Shown: positions 45,792-55,516, counted from the first letter of the stretch. The stretch is DNA of 64,000 nucleotides from Pseudomonadota bacterium (GCA_020161695.1 JAIUOO010000014.1:1-64000), one strand, 5' to 3'. Notes: generated by a model not told the origin, from the letters alone. Made by a program: numbers and translations.

Positions 45792-48458
45792 TCAGCCGAG
45801 CTCGGCGAGGCGCCCGATGGCCGTCTCGATCCGCTCCCTGCGCTCGGCCGCTTCGGCGCGCTTCTCGCGCTGCTCGTCGATGACGTCCTCGGCCGCGCGC
45901 GCCATGAAGTTGGCGTTGTTCAGCTTGCCGTCGCAGCGGGCGATGTCGCCTTCCGCCTCCTTCAGCGCCTTGCCGAGGCGCGTGCGCTCAGCCGAAACAT
46001 CAACGATGCCGGCAAGCGGCAGGGCCAGCGTCTCGCCGCGCACGACGATCTGCACCGAGCCCTTCGGCGCCGTATCGGCGGACGAGACATCCGACAGGCG
46101 TGCGAGCCGCGCGAGCAGGTCATGGTGGCGCGCCGCGCGCTCGGCGGTCTTGGCCGAAACGCCTGCGAGCACCAGAGGCACCTGCGCGCCCGGCGCGACG
46201 TTCATCTCGGCGCGCACCGAACGGATCGCGGAGATGGCATCGACCAGCCAGCCGATCTCGGCCTCCGCCTCGGCGTTCTCGAGCCCCTTCAGCTGCGGCC
46301 ACTGGCTGAGCGCCAGGACATTCGTCCGGGCCGGCCCCTCCTCGCCCGTCACCGTCCAAAGCTCCTCCGTGATGAACGGCATGAACGGGTGCAACAGCGC
46401 GAGGATCTGGTCGAGCGTCCAGGCGGTGGCAGCGCGCACCTCGGCCTTGGCCGCCTCGTCCGTGCCATTGAACACCGGCTTGGCGAGTTCGAGGAACCAG
46501 TCGCAGAAGATGTTCCAGACGAAGCGGTAGGCCGCGCCGGCTGCCTCGTTGTACTTGTAGGCCTGGATCGCGGTCTCGGTCTCGGCAATGGCTTTCGCCG
46601 TCTCGCCGACGATCCACTTGGCGAGCGTCGTCTCGACCTTCGCGGGATCGAAGCCCGCGACCCGACGGCACTCGTTGATCTCGGTGAAGCGGGCGGCGTT
46701 CCAGAGCTTGGTCGCGAAGTTGCGATAGCCCTCGACGCGCGAGCGCGCGAACTTCACGTCCGAACCCTGGCTCGCCTGCGCGACGAGCGCGAAGCGCAGC
46801 GCGTCGGCGCCGAACTCGTCGATGAGGCCGAGCGGGTCGACGACGTTGCCGAGCGTCTTCGACATCTTGCGGCCCTTGTCGTCACGGACGAGGCCGTGGA
46901 TGACGACGTCGGAAAACGGCTTCTCCTTCATGAAATGCAGACCCAGCATCATCATGCGGGCGACCCAGAAGAAGATGATGTCAAAGCCGGTGACGAGCGT
47001 GGACGTCGGGTAGAAGCGCTTCAGCTCCGCAGTCTCGTCCGGCCATCCCAGCGTCGAGAACGGCCAGAGACCCGACGAGAACCAGGTGTCGAGCACGTCG
47101 GGATCGCGGGTGAGTTGGACCCCTGCCCGGCCGAAATGCTTGTCGGCGAGGCTCTGGGCTTCCGCCTCGCTGGCAGCGACGAAGATTTCGCCGTCCTCGG
47201 CGTACCAGGCGGGGATCTGGTGGCCCCACCACAGCTGGCGCGAGATGCACCAGGGCTGGATGTTCTCCAGCCAGCGGAAATAGTCGCCGGCGAAGCGCTC
47301 CGGCACGAAGCGCGTCTCGCCCTTGCGGACGGCCTCCAGCGCGGGCCTGGCGAGCGTCGCGGCGTCGACATACCACTGTTCGGTCAGCCAGGGCTCCACG
47401 ACGGCGCCGCCACGCTGGGCGTGCGGCACCATATGCGTGTGCGGCTCGATCTTGTCGACGAGGCCGAGCTCTTCGAGATCGGCGACCACCTTCTTGCGCG
47501 CCTCGAAGCGATCAAGGCCGCGATAGGCCTCCGGCGCATTCTCGTTCACCACGGCCGAGGCGTCGAAAATGTTGATGAGTTCGAGGTTGTGGCGCTTGCC
47601 GACCTCGAAATCGTTGAAGTCGTGGGCCGGCGTGATCTTCACCGCGCCGGAACCCTTTTCCGGATCGGAATAGGTGTCGCCGACGATCGGAATTTCGCGG
47701 CCGACCAGCGGCAGGACCACGGTCCTGCCAATCAGGTGCCGGTAGCGCTCGTCCTCGGGATGAACGGCGACGGCCGTGTCGCCCAGCATGGTCTCCGGGC
47801 GCGTGGTCGCAACAACGATGTACTCGCCCGGATTGTCCTTCAGCGGATACCGGAAGTGCCAGAGATTGCCCTTCACCTCGAGTGAATCCACCTCGAGGTC
47901 CGAAATGGCCGACTGGAATTCGGGGTCCCAGTTCACCAGGCGCTTGTCGCGATAGATCAGGCCGGCCTTGTGCAGTTCCACGAAGACCTTGATGACGGCC
48001 TTCGACAGGCCCTCGTCCATGGTGAAACGCTCGCGCGACCAGTCGCAGGAGGCGCCGAGGCGCTTCAGCTGGTTGACGATGGTGCCGCCGCTCTCCGCCT
48101 TCCACTCCCAGACCTTCTCCAGGAATTTCTCGCGGCCGAGGTCGCGCATCTGGATCTGCTTCTCGGCGAGCTGGCGGGAGACGACGAGCTGCGTCGCGAT
48201 GCCGGCATGGTCGGTGCCCGGCTGCCAGAGCACGTCCTTGCCGCGCATGCGCTCGTAGCGGCACAGCACGTCCTGCAGCGTGTTGTTGAGGGCGTGGCCC
48301 ATATGCAGCGACCCCGTGACGTTCGGCGGCGGGATGACGATGCAATAGGTTTCCGCGCCCGCGCGGTCGGGGCGGCCGGCCTTGAAGGCTTCGGCCTTCT
48401 CCCAGGTCTCGGCCATGCGGGCTTCGATGTCCTTGGGCGAGTAGGTCTTCTCGAGCAT
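45792..48458 (-). CDS. valS: Valyl-tRNA synthetase
   Basis: 888 residues, class I synthetase. PPPNVTGSLHMGHALNNTL carries the HIGH motif (HMGH) and DDKGRKMSKTLGNVVDP the KMSKS motif. The CP1 editing domain is present (TRPETMLGDTAVAV). The C-terminal coiled coil (LGKALKEAEGDIARCDGKL) and the tail ERIETAIGRLAELG are complete. ATG 48458 (MLEKTYSPKDIEAR) is the start; longer upstream frames overlap the divergent MFS promoter. Confidence 0.97.
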   Translation of the reverse strand: MLEKTYSPKDIEARMAETWEKAEAFKAGRPDRAGAETYCIVIPPPNVTGSLHMGHALNNTLQDVLCRYERMRGKDVLWQPGTDHAGIATQLVVSRQLAEKQIQMRDLGREKFLEKVWEWKAESGGTIVNQLKRLGASCDWSRERFTMDEGLSKAVIKVFVELHKAGLIYRDKRLVNWDPEFQSAISDLEVDSLEVKGNLWHFRYPLKDNPGEYIVVATTRPETMLGDTAVAVHPEDERYRHLIGRTVVLPLVGREIPIVGDTYSDPEKGSGAVKITPAHDFNDFEVGKRHNLELINIFDASAVVNENAPEAYRGLDRFEARKKVVADLEELGLVDKIEPHTHMVPHAQRGGAVVEPWLTEQWYVDAATLARPALEAVRKGETRFVPERFAGDYFRWLENIQPWCISRQLWWGHQIPAWYAEDGEIFVAASEAEAQSLADKHFGRAGVQLTRDPDVLDTWFSSGLWPFSTLGWPDETAELKRFYPTSTLVTGFDIIFFWVARMMMLGLHFMKEKPFSDVVIHGLVRDDKGRKMSKTLGNVVDPLGLIDEFGADALRFALVAQASQGSDVKFARSRVEGYRNFATKLWNAARFTEINECRRVAGFDPAKVETTLAKWIVGETAKAIAETETAIQAYKYNEAAGAAYRFVWNIFCDWFLELAKPVFNGTDEAAKAEVRAATAWTLDQILALLHPFMPFITEELWTVTGEEGPARTNVLALSQWPQLKGLENAEAEAEIGWLVDAISAIRSVRAEMNVAPGAQVPLVLAGVSAKTAERAARHHDLLARLARLSDVSSADTAPKGSVQIVVRGETLALPLAGIVDVSAERTRLGKALKEAEGDIARCDGKLNNANFMARAAEDVIDEQREKRAEAAERRERIETAIGRLAELG

Positions 48459-48610
48459 GACGGTCCGGGTTTCGCGCAGGGGCGCCTGTTGGGGCAAGAC
48501 GCTCATATAGGGTGCGCACCAAAGCCGCGCCGGACGCGAGAAGTCAACATTTCTGCCATGCGCCCCCGCGACTTGCCGCAACGCAAGAGAGGGGCGCATA
48601 GGGTCGGTGC

Positions 48611-49825
48611 ATGGCCACAGGCAGCATCGAGACCGCCCCGCTGGAGCCGGTGCCGTGGCGCGCGCTGTTCGTGCTGGGCGCGGCCTCCTTCGCGTCCTCG
48701 GCGGCGCTTCGGTTCTGCGACCCGCTCCTGCCCAAGCTCGCACTGGCCTTCAACACGACCCCCGGCGGGGCCGCCATCGTGGTGACGACCTATGCGGTCG
48801 CCTATGGCGGATTCCAGCTGATTACCGGTCCGCTCGGCGACCGTTTCGGCAAGGTCCGGGTGATCGCGCTCGGCGCCCTGCTCTGCGGCTTGTTCACCAC
48901 CGCCTCGGCCTTCGCGACCAGCCTTGAACAGCTCGCCCTCCTGCGCTTCCTCGCGGGGGTGACCGGTGCGGCGATCATCCCGAACTGCCTCGCCTTCATC
49001 GGCGACACCATTCCGATGCCGCAGCGGCACGCGGTGCTGGCCCGCTACATGATCTTCATGAGCACGGGCACGGTCTCGGGCCAGGCCATCGGCGGCGTGC
49101 TCGCCGACATTTTCGGCTGGCACGCGGTGTTCCTGATGGTGGGCGGGTTCCTGCTGTTCGGCGGGGCCGTGCTGGCACTGCAGATGCGGACCAATCCGGT
49201 CCTGTCGGCCCGTTCACCGCCACCCGAAGGCGGGCTGATGGGTTCGTTCCGCCAGATTGCGGCGGTCCGCAACAGCGTCACCGGCAGGCTCGTTCTTGCC
49301 ACCGTCGCGGTCGAAGCGGCGGTCTATTTCGGGGCCTTCACCTTCCTCGGCGCGCATCTGCGCGAGGCCTACGGCATCAGCTACACCGCCATCGGCATAT
49401 TGACGGCGCTCAGCGCCGCCGGCGCCGTGACCTATTCGACGCTCGCGCCCTATCTGCTTTCGCGCATCAGCCAGTCCGGGCTCATGCTGGTGTCGGCGAC
49501 GCTGTTCGCCGCCGGCTTCATCGCTTTCGCCGCAACCCCGGCGCTCTGGCTCGTGGCGCTGGCCATCGTCGTCTGCGGTGCGGGATTCGCGCTGTTTCAC
49601 AACTCGCTGCAGATCATGGCGACGCAGATCAACCCGCAGGCGCGCGGCGCCTCGATCGCCATCTTCGCCTTTGCCTTCTTCGCGGGACAGACGATCGGCG
49701 TGTTCATCACCAGCCTCGCCTACGACCGGTTCGGCGCGCCGCCGCTCTTCGCGGCGACGGCGGTCCTGCTGCCCCTGATCGTGCTGTGGTTCCGCGCCCG
49801 CGTGGTGACGCGGTTCGATCTCTGA
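48611..49825 (+). CDS. MFS transporter
   Basis: 404 residues with about twelve membrane helices. The motif-A region between helices 2 and 3 reads GPLGDRFGKVRVIALGALLC, and helix 4-5 carries FLAGVTGAAIIPNCLAF. This is the drug:H+ antiporter or sugar-efflux type of major facilitator. The substrate is unknown. It is divergent from valS and converges on popZ with a 4-base gap. valS and popZ are usually neighbours in Hyphomicrobiales, so this gene is probably a local insertion. Confidence 0.88.
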   Translation: MATGSIETAPLEPVPWRALFVLGAASFASSAALRFCDPLLPKLALAFNTTPGGAAIVVTTYAVAYGGFQLITGPLGDRFGKVRVIALGALLCGLFTTASAFATSLEQLALLRFLAGVTGAAIIPNCLAFIGDTIPMPQRHAVLARYMIFMSTGTVSGQAIGGVLADIFGWHAVFLMVGGFLLFGGAVLALQMRTNPVLSARSPPPEGGLMGSFRQIAAVRNSVTGRLVLATVAVEAAVYFGAFTFLGAHLREAYGISYTAIGILTALSAAGAVTYSTLAPYLLSRISQSGLMLVSATLFAAGFIAFAATPALWLVALAIVVCGAGFALFHNSLQIMATQINPQARGASIAIFAFAFFAGQTIGVFITSLAYDRFGAPPLFAATAVLLPLIVLWFRARVVTRFDL

Positions 49826-49829
49826 AGGC

Positions 49830-50477
49830 TCAGCGGCCCGAACCGCCCCGCGAGACGCGCTCGATCTCGGCGCGCACCAGACGCTCGACCAGCTGCGGCA
49901 GGTTGTCGTCCAGCCAGTTCTTCAGCATGGGCCGCAGCATGTCCTTGACGAGGTCGTCGATCGTCCGGCCGTTGCCCGAGAGCATGGTGTTGGCGAGCGA
50001 GCCGAACGCGGCGCCGACCGCCGCATGCGTCTCGGCCGAGATCAGTGCCGAGGCCGGCGCAACAGCGGCCGGTGCCGGGGGTGGGGCCGGCGGCGGAGAC
50101 GGCTGATCCATGAACTCGACATCGGCCCGCTGGGCGATGGGGCGGATCATGCCGACGCGCTCGGGGACTGCGTCGGCGCGCGACAGTTCCAGGATTTCAG
50201 GCTCGCGCGGCGCGGGAGCCGGCGGAGGCGGTGCGGCCTTGACCACCGGCGGAGGCGGAGGGGGCGGCGGCGGCTCAGGCTCGTCGTCGAAACCGGCAAG
50301 CAGGGCGTCGATATCGTCCTGCGATTTCGGCGCCTCGTCGGCCACGGGCGTCAGCACCGGCTCGGCCGCCTTGGCCGCGGGCGCGGCTTTCGGCGGCTCG
50401 TCGTCGGCGATGATCCGTCGGATCGACGCGAGGATTTCCTCCATCGACGGTTCATTGGCCTTGGCCGTCTGCGACAT
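49830..50477 (-). CDS. popZ: Polar organizing protein PopZ (DUF2497)
   Basis: 215 residues. The N-terminal helix SMEEILASIRRIIADDEP is the DUF2497 hallmark. A Pro-rich disordered spacer follows, including nine consecutive prolines near 70-78. The C-terminal oligomerisation helices are TIDDLVKDMLRPMLKNWLDD and LPQLVERLVRAEIERVSR. PopZ forms a polar condensate that anchors the chromosome origin and recruits cell-cycle kinases. ATG 50477 (MSQTAKANEP) fits; the earlier in-frame ATG adds eight residues. Confidence 0.9.
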   Translation of the reverse strand: MSQTAKANEPSMEEILASIRRIIADDEPPKAAPAAKAAEPVLTPVADEAPKSQDDIDALLAGFDDEPEPPPPPPPPPVVKAAPPPPAPAPREPEILELSRADAVPERVGMIRPIAQRADVEFMDQPSPPPAPPPAPAAVAPASALISAETHAAVGAAFGSLANTMLSGNGRTIDDLVKDMLRPMLKNWLDDNLPQLVERLVRAEIERVSRGGSGR

Positions 50478-50633
50478 CCCAGCCCACCCCACGAGTTGCA
50501 CGCATCGGGGCGGCCCATCTGCGGTCTGCGCAGAGCGCGAATCGCCACCGAATCAACAAGGCCGACTATGCACTCGCAATGATGCGATGGCTAACGGCCT
50601 CAAGGGCGATCCACAGCGAAGTCGACGGGCGGA

Positions 50634-52049
50634 TCAGCGCCCGTCGGGAGTGCGGACGCCGATCCAGAGGTCGCGGACCTGATCGTAGTGGACGGTGGGG
50701 TCGTAGATCTCGGTGCGGAGCGCCAGGCGCGAACCGCTGAGGCGGCCCATGGCGGCAAGCACCGAATAGGACAGCACAACGCGGTCGCGCTGCGCGCGGA
50801 CCAGCCCCACGCGCGCTTCGGTCAGGGTCTGGGTGGCGTTCAGCACGTCGATGATCGTGCGCTGGCCGACCTTGTACTCCTCGCGGATGCCGTTGACCGC
50901 GATTTCCTGCGCGCGGACCTGCACCTCGGCGGCCTGGATCTGGGCGCGGGAGGCTTCGAGCGCCGCCCAGGACTGCATGACCGCCTGACGAACGCTTGCC
51001 GCCGCCGTCTCGATCTGGATGCGCCGCTGGCCGTAGGCCTCCTTGGCCTGACGGATGGTCGCGTAGTCGCGGCCGCCATTGGCGAAGATCGGAATGGTCA
51101 GGGTCGCGCCGACGGCCGCCGAGAAGGTCTGCGTCGCCGGGCCGGTCTGCTCGGCGGCGCGGGTCACGGTCGCGGAGAGGCCGAGCGTCGGATAGAGCGC
51201 CGATTCGGCAATGCGGACCTGCAGCATCTGCGCGTCGGCGCCGTGGCGCGCGCCGCGAATGGCCGGATGCTCGGACTGCCCGGTGATGACCGCGCCGTCG
51301 AGATTGCGCGGCAGGAGGCGTTCGATCGTCCGTGCGGGCGTCAGTCGCCCCGGCGCGATGCCGACCTGCTGGATATAGACCGAGCGCGAGTTGGCGAGAT
51401 CCGATTCGGCACCGGTCGCGGCGGCGACGGCAGCCTGAAGCGCCGATTCGGCCAGCGCGACGTCGGTGCGGGTAACCTCGCCGACATTGAAGCGGTCACG
51501 GGTCGCGCGCAGCTGCTCGCGCAGCACCTCGACGTTGCGGCGGCGCAGGTCGAGAACCGCCTGCTCGCGCAGCACGTTCATATGCGAGGTGGCGGAAGCC
51601 AGCAGAACCGTCTGCTCGGTATTGCGCAGCGTCTCACGGGCAACCAGCACGTTCTGGTCGGCCTGGCGCACCGTATTGGTGGTGCGGTTGCCGTCGAACA
51701 GCGGCTGGGTCGCCGTAATGCTCGCGGAGCGCGGCATGCTGCGCAGCTGGCGGTCCGTGCCCGGCGCGCCGAGGATCGAACCCGAGGCTGATTCGCTATA
51801 CTGGCCGGCCGCCGTGACGGTGGCGTTGACCGACGGGCGGTAGCCGGACAGCGCCGCAGGCACGCCCTCGTTGGCCACGCGGACGCCCGCGCGGGCCGCG
51901 TTGAGATCGGGATTGTTGCGGTAAGCCTGAATCAGCGTCTGCTCGATGGACTGCGCATGTGCAGCCCCCGGCAAAGCCAAGCATGCGAAGCCCGTGAGGG
52001 CGGCGGAAACAAGACGGGAGCCTACGCTGCGCATAGAGGCTCGAACCAT
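50634..52049 (-). CDS. tolC: TolC-family outer-membrane efflux protein
   Basis: 471 residues with a signal peptide (ALTGFACLALPGAAHA). Two homologous OEP halves of long alternating helices follow, with NPDLNAARAGVRVANEGVPA near the start and VRTQEIAVNGIREEY-type RAQEIAVNGIREEYKVGQRT in the second half. It forms the outer-membrane duct for RND, MFS or type I secretion systems. The start is ATG 52049 (MVRASMRSVGS), or ATG 52034. pcm lies upstream on the same strand; a CtrA-like site is about 80 bases upstream of the start. Confidence 0.93.
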   Translation of the reverse strand: MVRASMRSVGSRLVSAALTGFACLALPGAAHAQSIEQTLIQAYRNNPDLNAARAGVRVANEGVPAALSGYRPSVNATVTAAGQYSESASGSILGAPGTDRQLRSMPRSASITATQPLFDGNRTTNTVRQADQNVLVARETLRNTEQTVLLASATSHMNVLREQAVLDLRRRNVEVLREQLRATRDRFNVGEVTRTDVALAESALQAAVAAATGAESDLANSRSVYIQQVGIAPGRLTPARTIERLLPRNLDGAVITGQSEHPAIRGARHGADAQMLQVRIAESALYPTLGLSATVTRAAEQTGPATQTFSAAVGATLTIPIFANGGRDYATIRQAKEAYGQRRIQIETAAASVRQAVMQSWAALEASRAQIQAAEVQVRAQEIAVNGIREEYKVGQRTIIDVLNATQTLTEARVGLVRAQRDRVVLSYSVLAAMGRLSGSRLALRTEIYDPTVHYDQVRDLWIGVRTPDGR

Positions 52050-52125
52050 AGCAACACCTGCATTTGGGCCATTCCCGACGGTTCCGCCAAAGTCGAGACG
52101 TTCATATGTGGTTAAACATCAGCCC

Positions 52126-52140
52126 TTAACCGCTGGTTAA
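52126..52140 (-). promoter_or_regulatory. CtrA-type box TTAA-N7-TTAA upstream of tolC
   Basis: TTAA at 52126-52129 and 52137-52140 are separated by exactly seven bases, the full CtrA consensus spacing. A further TTAA lies at 52112-52115. The site is 77-91 bases before the tolC ATG. CtrA is the cell-cycle master regulator of alphaproteobacteria. Confidence 0.5.
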
Positions 52141-52246
52141 AGGCAAACTCCATTCCGAGAAACCCCAAACATGGCCTAGGCCGCGCTTTCCCTGCCCTAC
52201 TGGGGCATGTCGGCAACACTCCTGTAGGGTCTCCCGGCTACGCCGA

Positions 52247-52915
52247 TCAGAACACGAATCCCCTCGGCTTGGCGAATCCAGGCAGAGGCGGAATGGCCGC
52301 ATCGAAGGCGGGACGAGCGCTGATCTCGTCGCCGATACGGGTGTGGACAAGGCATTTCGCCGCGCGGCCCTGCCCGACCACCGCGACCAGACGGCCGCCC
52401 GGCTTGAGTTGGGCGAGCAGCGCGTCGGGCACTTCCTCGACCGAGCCCTGCAGCAGAATCGCGTCATAGGCGCCGCCCGCGGCATGCCCGGCCTCGAGCG
52501 GCCCCTCGACGAGCACGGCATTGGCGAAGCCGGCAAGCGAGGCCTTGGCCGCTCCCGCAAGCGCTGCATCCGCCTCGAGCGCCGTCACCTGACCCGCGAT
52601 GCGCGCGAGAACCGCGCTGGAATAGCCGGTGGCCGGCCCGACATCGAGGACATGGGCGGCCGAATCGAGATCGGCCTCCTGAATCATCCTGGCAAGGACC
52701 ATCGGCTCGATGATGTAGCGCGCCGGCTGGCCGGCGGCGGCCTCGGTGACGGCGAGATCATCGTCGAGATAGGCGAGCGCGCGGCGATTCTCCGGCACGA
52801 AGGTCTCGCGCGGAACCGCCATCAGCGCCTCGACGATGCGGGAATCGGTGACGTCGTTCACGCGAATCTGCGTGTCGACCATGGTGCGTCGGGCGCGCTC
52901 GAAATCCATCATCAC
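52247..52915 (-). CDS. pcm: Protein-L-isoaspartate O-methyltransferase family protein
   Basis: 222 residues. The family repairs or methylates isoaspartyl residues using SAM. VPRETFVPENRRALAYLDDD is the conserved N-terminal block, DVGPATGYSSAVLARIAG the SAM-binding glycine loop, and GRLVAVVGQG the late strand. The alphaproteobacterial copy next to tolC is a divergent subgroup and may have another substrate. ATG 52915 or 52912 or 52909 (MMMDFERAR) cannot be separated by eye. Confidence 0.87.
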   Translation of the reverse strand: MMMDFERARRTMVDTQIRVNDVTDSRIVEALMAVPRETFVPENRRALAYLDDDLAVTEAAAGQPARYIIEPMVLARMIQEADLDSAAHVLDVGPATGYSSAVLARIAGQVTALEADAALAGAAKASLAGFANAVLVEGPLEAGHAAGGAYDAILLQGSVEEVPDALLAQLKPGGRLVAVVGQGRAAKCLVHTRIGDEISARPAFDAAIPPLPGFAKPRGFVF

Positions 52916-53081
52916 ACCGTCCTCGGGTCGCGGCCGGACGCGGCCCGGCTCGAGGCCCAGTCTTTACCGGCGCGGGCCGCACCAGCGCAAGCCGGGAGGC
53001 GATCAGGGATTGTTGCGGGACCCCGACCCACGTGCTAGAGCGAGCCCACTCCGCGCCGGTATTCCCGGCGATGACCCGGAC

Positions 53082-53155
53082 GGCCTCGTGGCGGAGTGGT
53101 TACGCAGAGGACTGCAAATCCTTGCACCCCGGTTCGATTCCGGGCGAGGCCTCCA
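53082..53155 (+). tRNA. tRNA-Cys (GCA)
   Basis: A cloverleaf is complete: acceptor GGCCTCG (53082-53088) with CGAGGCC (53145-53151), discriminator T and encoded CCA to 53155. The anticodon stem GAGGA/TCCTT encloses the loop CTGCAAA, with anticodon GCA at 53114-53116. The T-arm contains GGTTCGATTC. It stands alone between pcm and a minus-strand gene. Confidence 0.96.
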
Positions 53156-53194
53156 CCTTCCCTTTTCACTCGCGCACTTTGCGCATCCCGCGCG

Positions 53195-53551
53195 CTAGCC
53201 GCCCGGCCCCGGTTTCAGCCGAGCGTTGAGCCGCGGCCAGCGCCGGCCGATGCGGATGGCGAGGCGGCGGCGCGTGCGTCGCACGAGCGGGCTGTCCACG
53301 GACAGGATCAGGAAGCCGACCGGGAACATCCACGGGCCGAGCACCGGCAGGAAGCTGAACAGCCCACCGACGATGAAGCCCCAGCCGAGCAGGCGCCGGC
53401 GCAGGCGCGTCGCCGGCACCGGCCAGTCGCGCCCGAACATCCGCAGCCGTTGCGGCGGCACAAAGCCGGTTCCCGGTTCCATTCCCGCGATAAAGCCCGG
53501 ACCGGGCGTCCTGTCCACAGCGGCCATCGTTCGGCCATTGTGGCGGAGCAT
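53195..53551 (-). CDS. Small membrane-associated hypothetical protein
   Basis: 118 residues from ATG 53551, which has GGAG eight bases upstream; a longer frame from 53617 is possible. RRRLLGWGFIVGGLFSFLPV, followed by LGPWMFPVGFLILSVDSP, forms a hydrophobic hairpin with the PxLGPW turn. A strongly basic tail follows (RRTRRRLAIRIGRRWPRL). The pattern is like the small PGPGW-type transmembrane proteins; this is an impression. Function unknown. It sits between two tRNA genes on the opposite strand. Confidence 0.6.
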   Translation of the reverse strand: MLRHNGRTMAAVDRTPGPGFIAGMEPGTGFVPPQRLRMFGRDWPVPATRLRRRLLGWGFIVGGLFSFLPVLGPWMFPVGFLILSVDSPLVRRTRRRLAIRIGRRWPRLNARLKPGPGG

Positions 53552-53610
53552 CGTTCCCGCTCCTTCGCCGGCCGCCGCGGCCTCCCGGGCGCAGATGCCG
53601 CGCATCGCTG

Positions 53611-53658
53611 TTGGCATCTTTCGTCCTTGGCATCTTTGGCTCTTGGCAACCGTCGAAG
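53611..53658. repeat. Three 16-base direct repeats before tRNA-Asn
   Basis: TTGGCATCTTTCGTCC (53611), TTGGCATCTTTGGCTC (53627) and TTGGCAACCGTCGAAG (53643) start with TTGGCA at an exact 16-base period. The third TTGGCA lies 17 bases before TTATTC (53666-53671), a possible -35/-10 pair for tRNA-Asn at 53699. The repeats may be duplicated promoter elements or regulator sites. Confidence 0.5.
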
Positions 53659-53698
53659 ACCTGTGTTATTCGCGCCGCTCACTCGCAGCGAGCGATGA

Positions 53699-53773
53699 TC
53701 CTCGGTAGCTCAGTGGTAGAGCAACCGGCTGTTAACCGGTTGGTCGCTGGTTCGAATCCGGCCCGGGGAGCCA
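53699..53773 (+). tRNA. tRNA-Asn (GTT)
   Basis: Acceptor TCCTCGG (53699-53705) pairs with CCGGGGA (53763-53769) with one T-G wobble; discriminator G and encoded CCA end at 53773. The anticodon loop CTGTTAA carries GTT at 53731-53733, and the T-loop is GGTTCGAATCC. A strong terminator follows. Confidence 0.96.
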
Positions 53774-53781
53774 GTTTCGAG

Positions 53782-53820
53782 AAGGCGGAGAGACGTAGCG
53801 TCTCTCCGCCTTTTTCGTTT
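53782..53820 (+). terminator. Intrinsic terminator after tRNA-Asn
   Basis: AAGGCGGAGAGAC (53782-53794) pairs perfectly with GTCTCTCCGCCTT (53800-53812) around a GTAGC loop, with a run of five T at 53811-53815. It starts nine bases after the tRNA. Confidence 0.93.
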
Positions 53821-53862
53821 CCGGGATGAACCGGAACGACCGATACGCGTATCCTCTCCTGC

Positions 53863-55314
53863 ATGACCCGTTCAGCACCCGCCCTCGTCTGGTTCCGCGA
53901 CGACCTGAGGCTTGGCGACAACCCCGCGCTCGACCGCGCCTGCCGTGCCGGCGTGCCGCTTATCCTGCTCTACGTCCTCGACACCGATGGCGATGGCGGC
54001 CGGTCGGTCGGGGGCGCTGCCCGATGGTGGCTGGCGCAGAGCCTGAAGGCCTTGTCGGGCGCAATCGCCCGGCGCGGCGGGCGTCTCGTCCTGCGATCCG
54101 GATCGCCCCGCACCATCATTCCCGCCATCGCGCGCGAGACCGGCGCGCACCTCGTCACGTGGAATCGCCGCTACGAGGCGGATGGAATCGCCTGCGACAC
54201 CGCCATCGGGGCCGAGTTGAAGGGCGATGGTGTGGAGGTGGAGACCTTCTCGGCCAACCTCCTGCGCGAGCCCTGGACGATCGAGACGCAGGCCGGCGAG
54301 CCGTTCAAGGTGTTCACGCCGTTCTGGCGCGCGCATGGCGGCCTCGGCGAGCCGCGCGCCGCCCTGCCCGCGCCGTCGAAGCTCACCGACGGCAGCGCGT
54401 CCCTGACCAGCGAAGCCATCGGCGACTGGGGGCTTGAGCCCGTCCGCCCCAACTGGGCGGCTGAATTTCCCGCGCACTGGCAGCCCGGCGAGGAGGGCGC
54501 GAAGGCAAGGCTCGCCGACTTCCTCGACGAGGGGCTGCCGCACTATCCCGGCGAGCGCGACCGGCCGGACAAGACCTCCACCTCGCAGCTGTCGCCGCAC
54601 CTGCGCTTCGGCGAGATCTCGCCGGTGCAGATCTGGCACGCCGGCCAGCACGCCGCTGCGGCGCGGGGCGAGCGAGGCCTCGCCAAATTCATGTCCGAGG
54701 TCGGCTGGCGCGAATTTTCCTACCACCTGCTCTTTCACTGGCCGAAACTCGCCACGGACAACTTCCAGCCGCGCTTCGACGCCTTCGGCTGGGCCGACAA
54801 TGCCGCCGCGTTCAAGGCCTGGCAGCAGGGCCGCACGGGCTATCCGCTGGTCGATGCCGGCATGCGGCAACTCTGGCGCACGGGCTGGATGCACAACCGG
54901 GTGCGCATGGTCGCCGCATCCTTCCTTGTGAAGCACCTGCTGATCGACTGGCGCGCCGGCGAGCGCTGGTTCTGGGACACGCTTGTCGATGCCGACCCCG
55001 CCAACAATGCCGCGAGCTGGCAGTGGGTCGCCGGCACCGGGGCCGATGCCGCGCCCTATTTCCGCATCTTCAACCCGGTGCTCCAGGGCGAGAAGTTCGA
55101 CCCGAACGGCGACTATGTCCGCCAGTGGGTGCCGGAACTGGCTGCCCTTCCGGCCGAGGCAATCCATGCGCCCTGGCAGGACCGCAAGGCTCTCGAGGTC
55201 GCGGGCATCGTGCTCGGCCGCGATTATCCGGAGCCCATCGTCGACCATGCCAGGGCGCGCGCGCGGGCGCTGGCCGCGCTGGCCGCCACGCGCGGGGCCG
55301 CTGGGGAAAGCTGA
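53863..55314 (+). CDS. phrB: Deoxyribodipyrimidine photolyase
   Basis: 483 residues, light-driven repair of cyclobutane pyrimidine dimers. [18 protein letters not shown] opens the antenna domain. The FAD domain has the signature [27 protein letters not shown] and the Trp chain in [11 protein letters not shown], and ends with [20 protein letters not shown] [17 protein letters not shown]. The length is typical of class I CPD photolyase. It stands alone downstream of the tRNA-Asn terminator. Confidence 0.95.
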   Translation: MTRSAPALVWFRDDLRLGDNPALDRACRAGVPLILLYVLDTDGDGGRSVGGAARWWLAQSLKALSGAIARRGGRLVLRSGSPRTIIPAIARETGAHLVTWNRRYEADGIACDTAIGAELKGDGVEVETFSANLLREPWTIETQAGEPFKVFTPFWRAHGGLGEPRAALPAPSKLTDGSASLTSEAIGDWGLEPVRPNWAAEFPAHWQPGEEGAKARLADFLDEGLPHYPGERDRPDKTSTSQLSPHLRFGEISPVQIWHAGQHAAAARGERGLAKFMSEVGWREFSYHLLFHWPKLATDNFQPRFDAFGWADNAAAFKAWQQGRTGYPLVDAGMRQLWRTGWMHNRVRMVAASFLVKHLLIDWRAGERWFWDTLVDADPANNAASWQWVAGTGADAAPYFRIFNPVLQGEKFDPNGDYVRQWVPELAALPAEAIHAPWQDRKALEVAGIVLGRDYPEPIVDHARARARALAALAATRGAAGES

Positions 55315-55516
55315 GCCGCCACCCTCCCGCGCCGTTTCGGGAAATCAAACGCACCGGTTGAACGTTTCGCGAATGGTTCTAACGTGTGCGGTGGCGCCGG
55401 ATCGTCCCCGCCTGCAAAGGCCCATCGGGCTCGACGATCGCCCGGAGGCCTGCGCCGTCGTCGGATGGTCTGGTGCGACTGCTCCGTTGCACCATTCCGG
55501 AAGGCATTGCGCAGCC

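Noticed and set aside
43672..47885. Two very long plus-strand frames (about 680 and 700 codons) opposite ilvD and valS.
   Set aside because: Antisense shadows of conserved genes, rich in Arg, His and Asp, with no ribosome-binding sites or known motifs.
52112..52129. TTAA-N10-TTAA pair upstream of tolC.
   Set aside because: The spacing is wrong for CtrA; only the neighbouring N7 pair is reported as a site.
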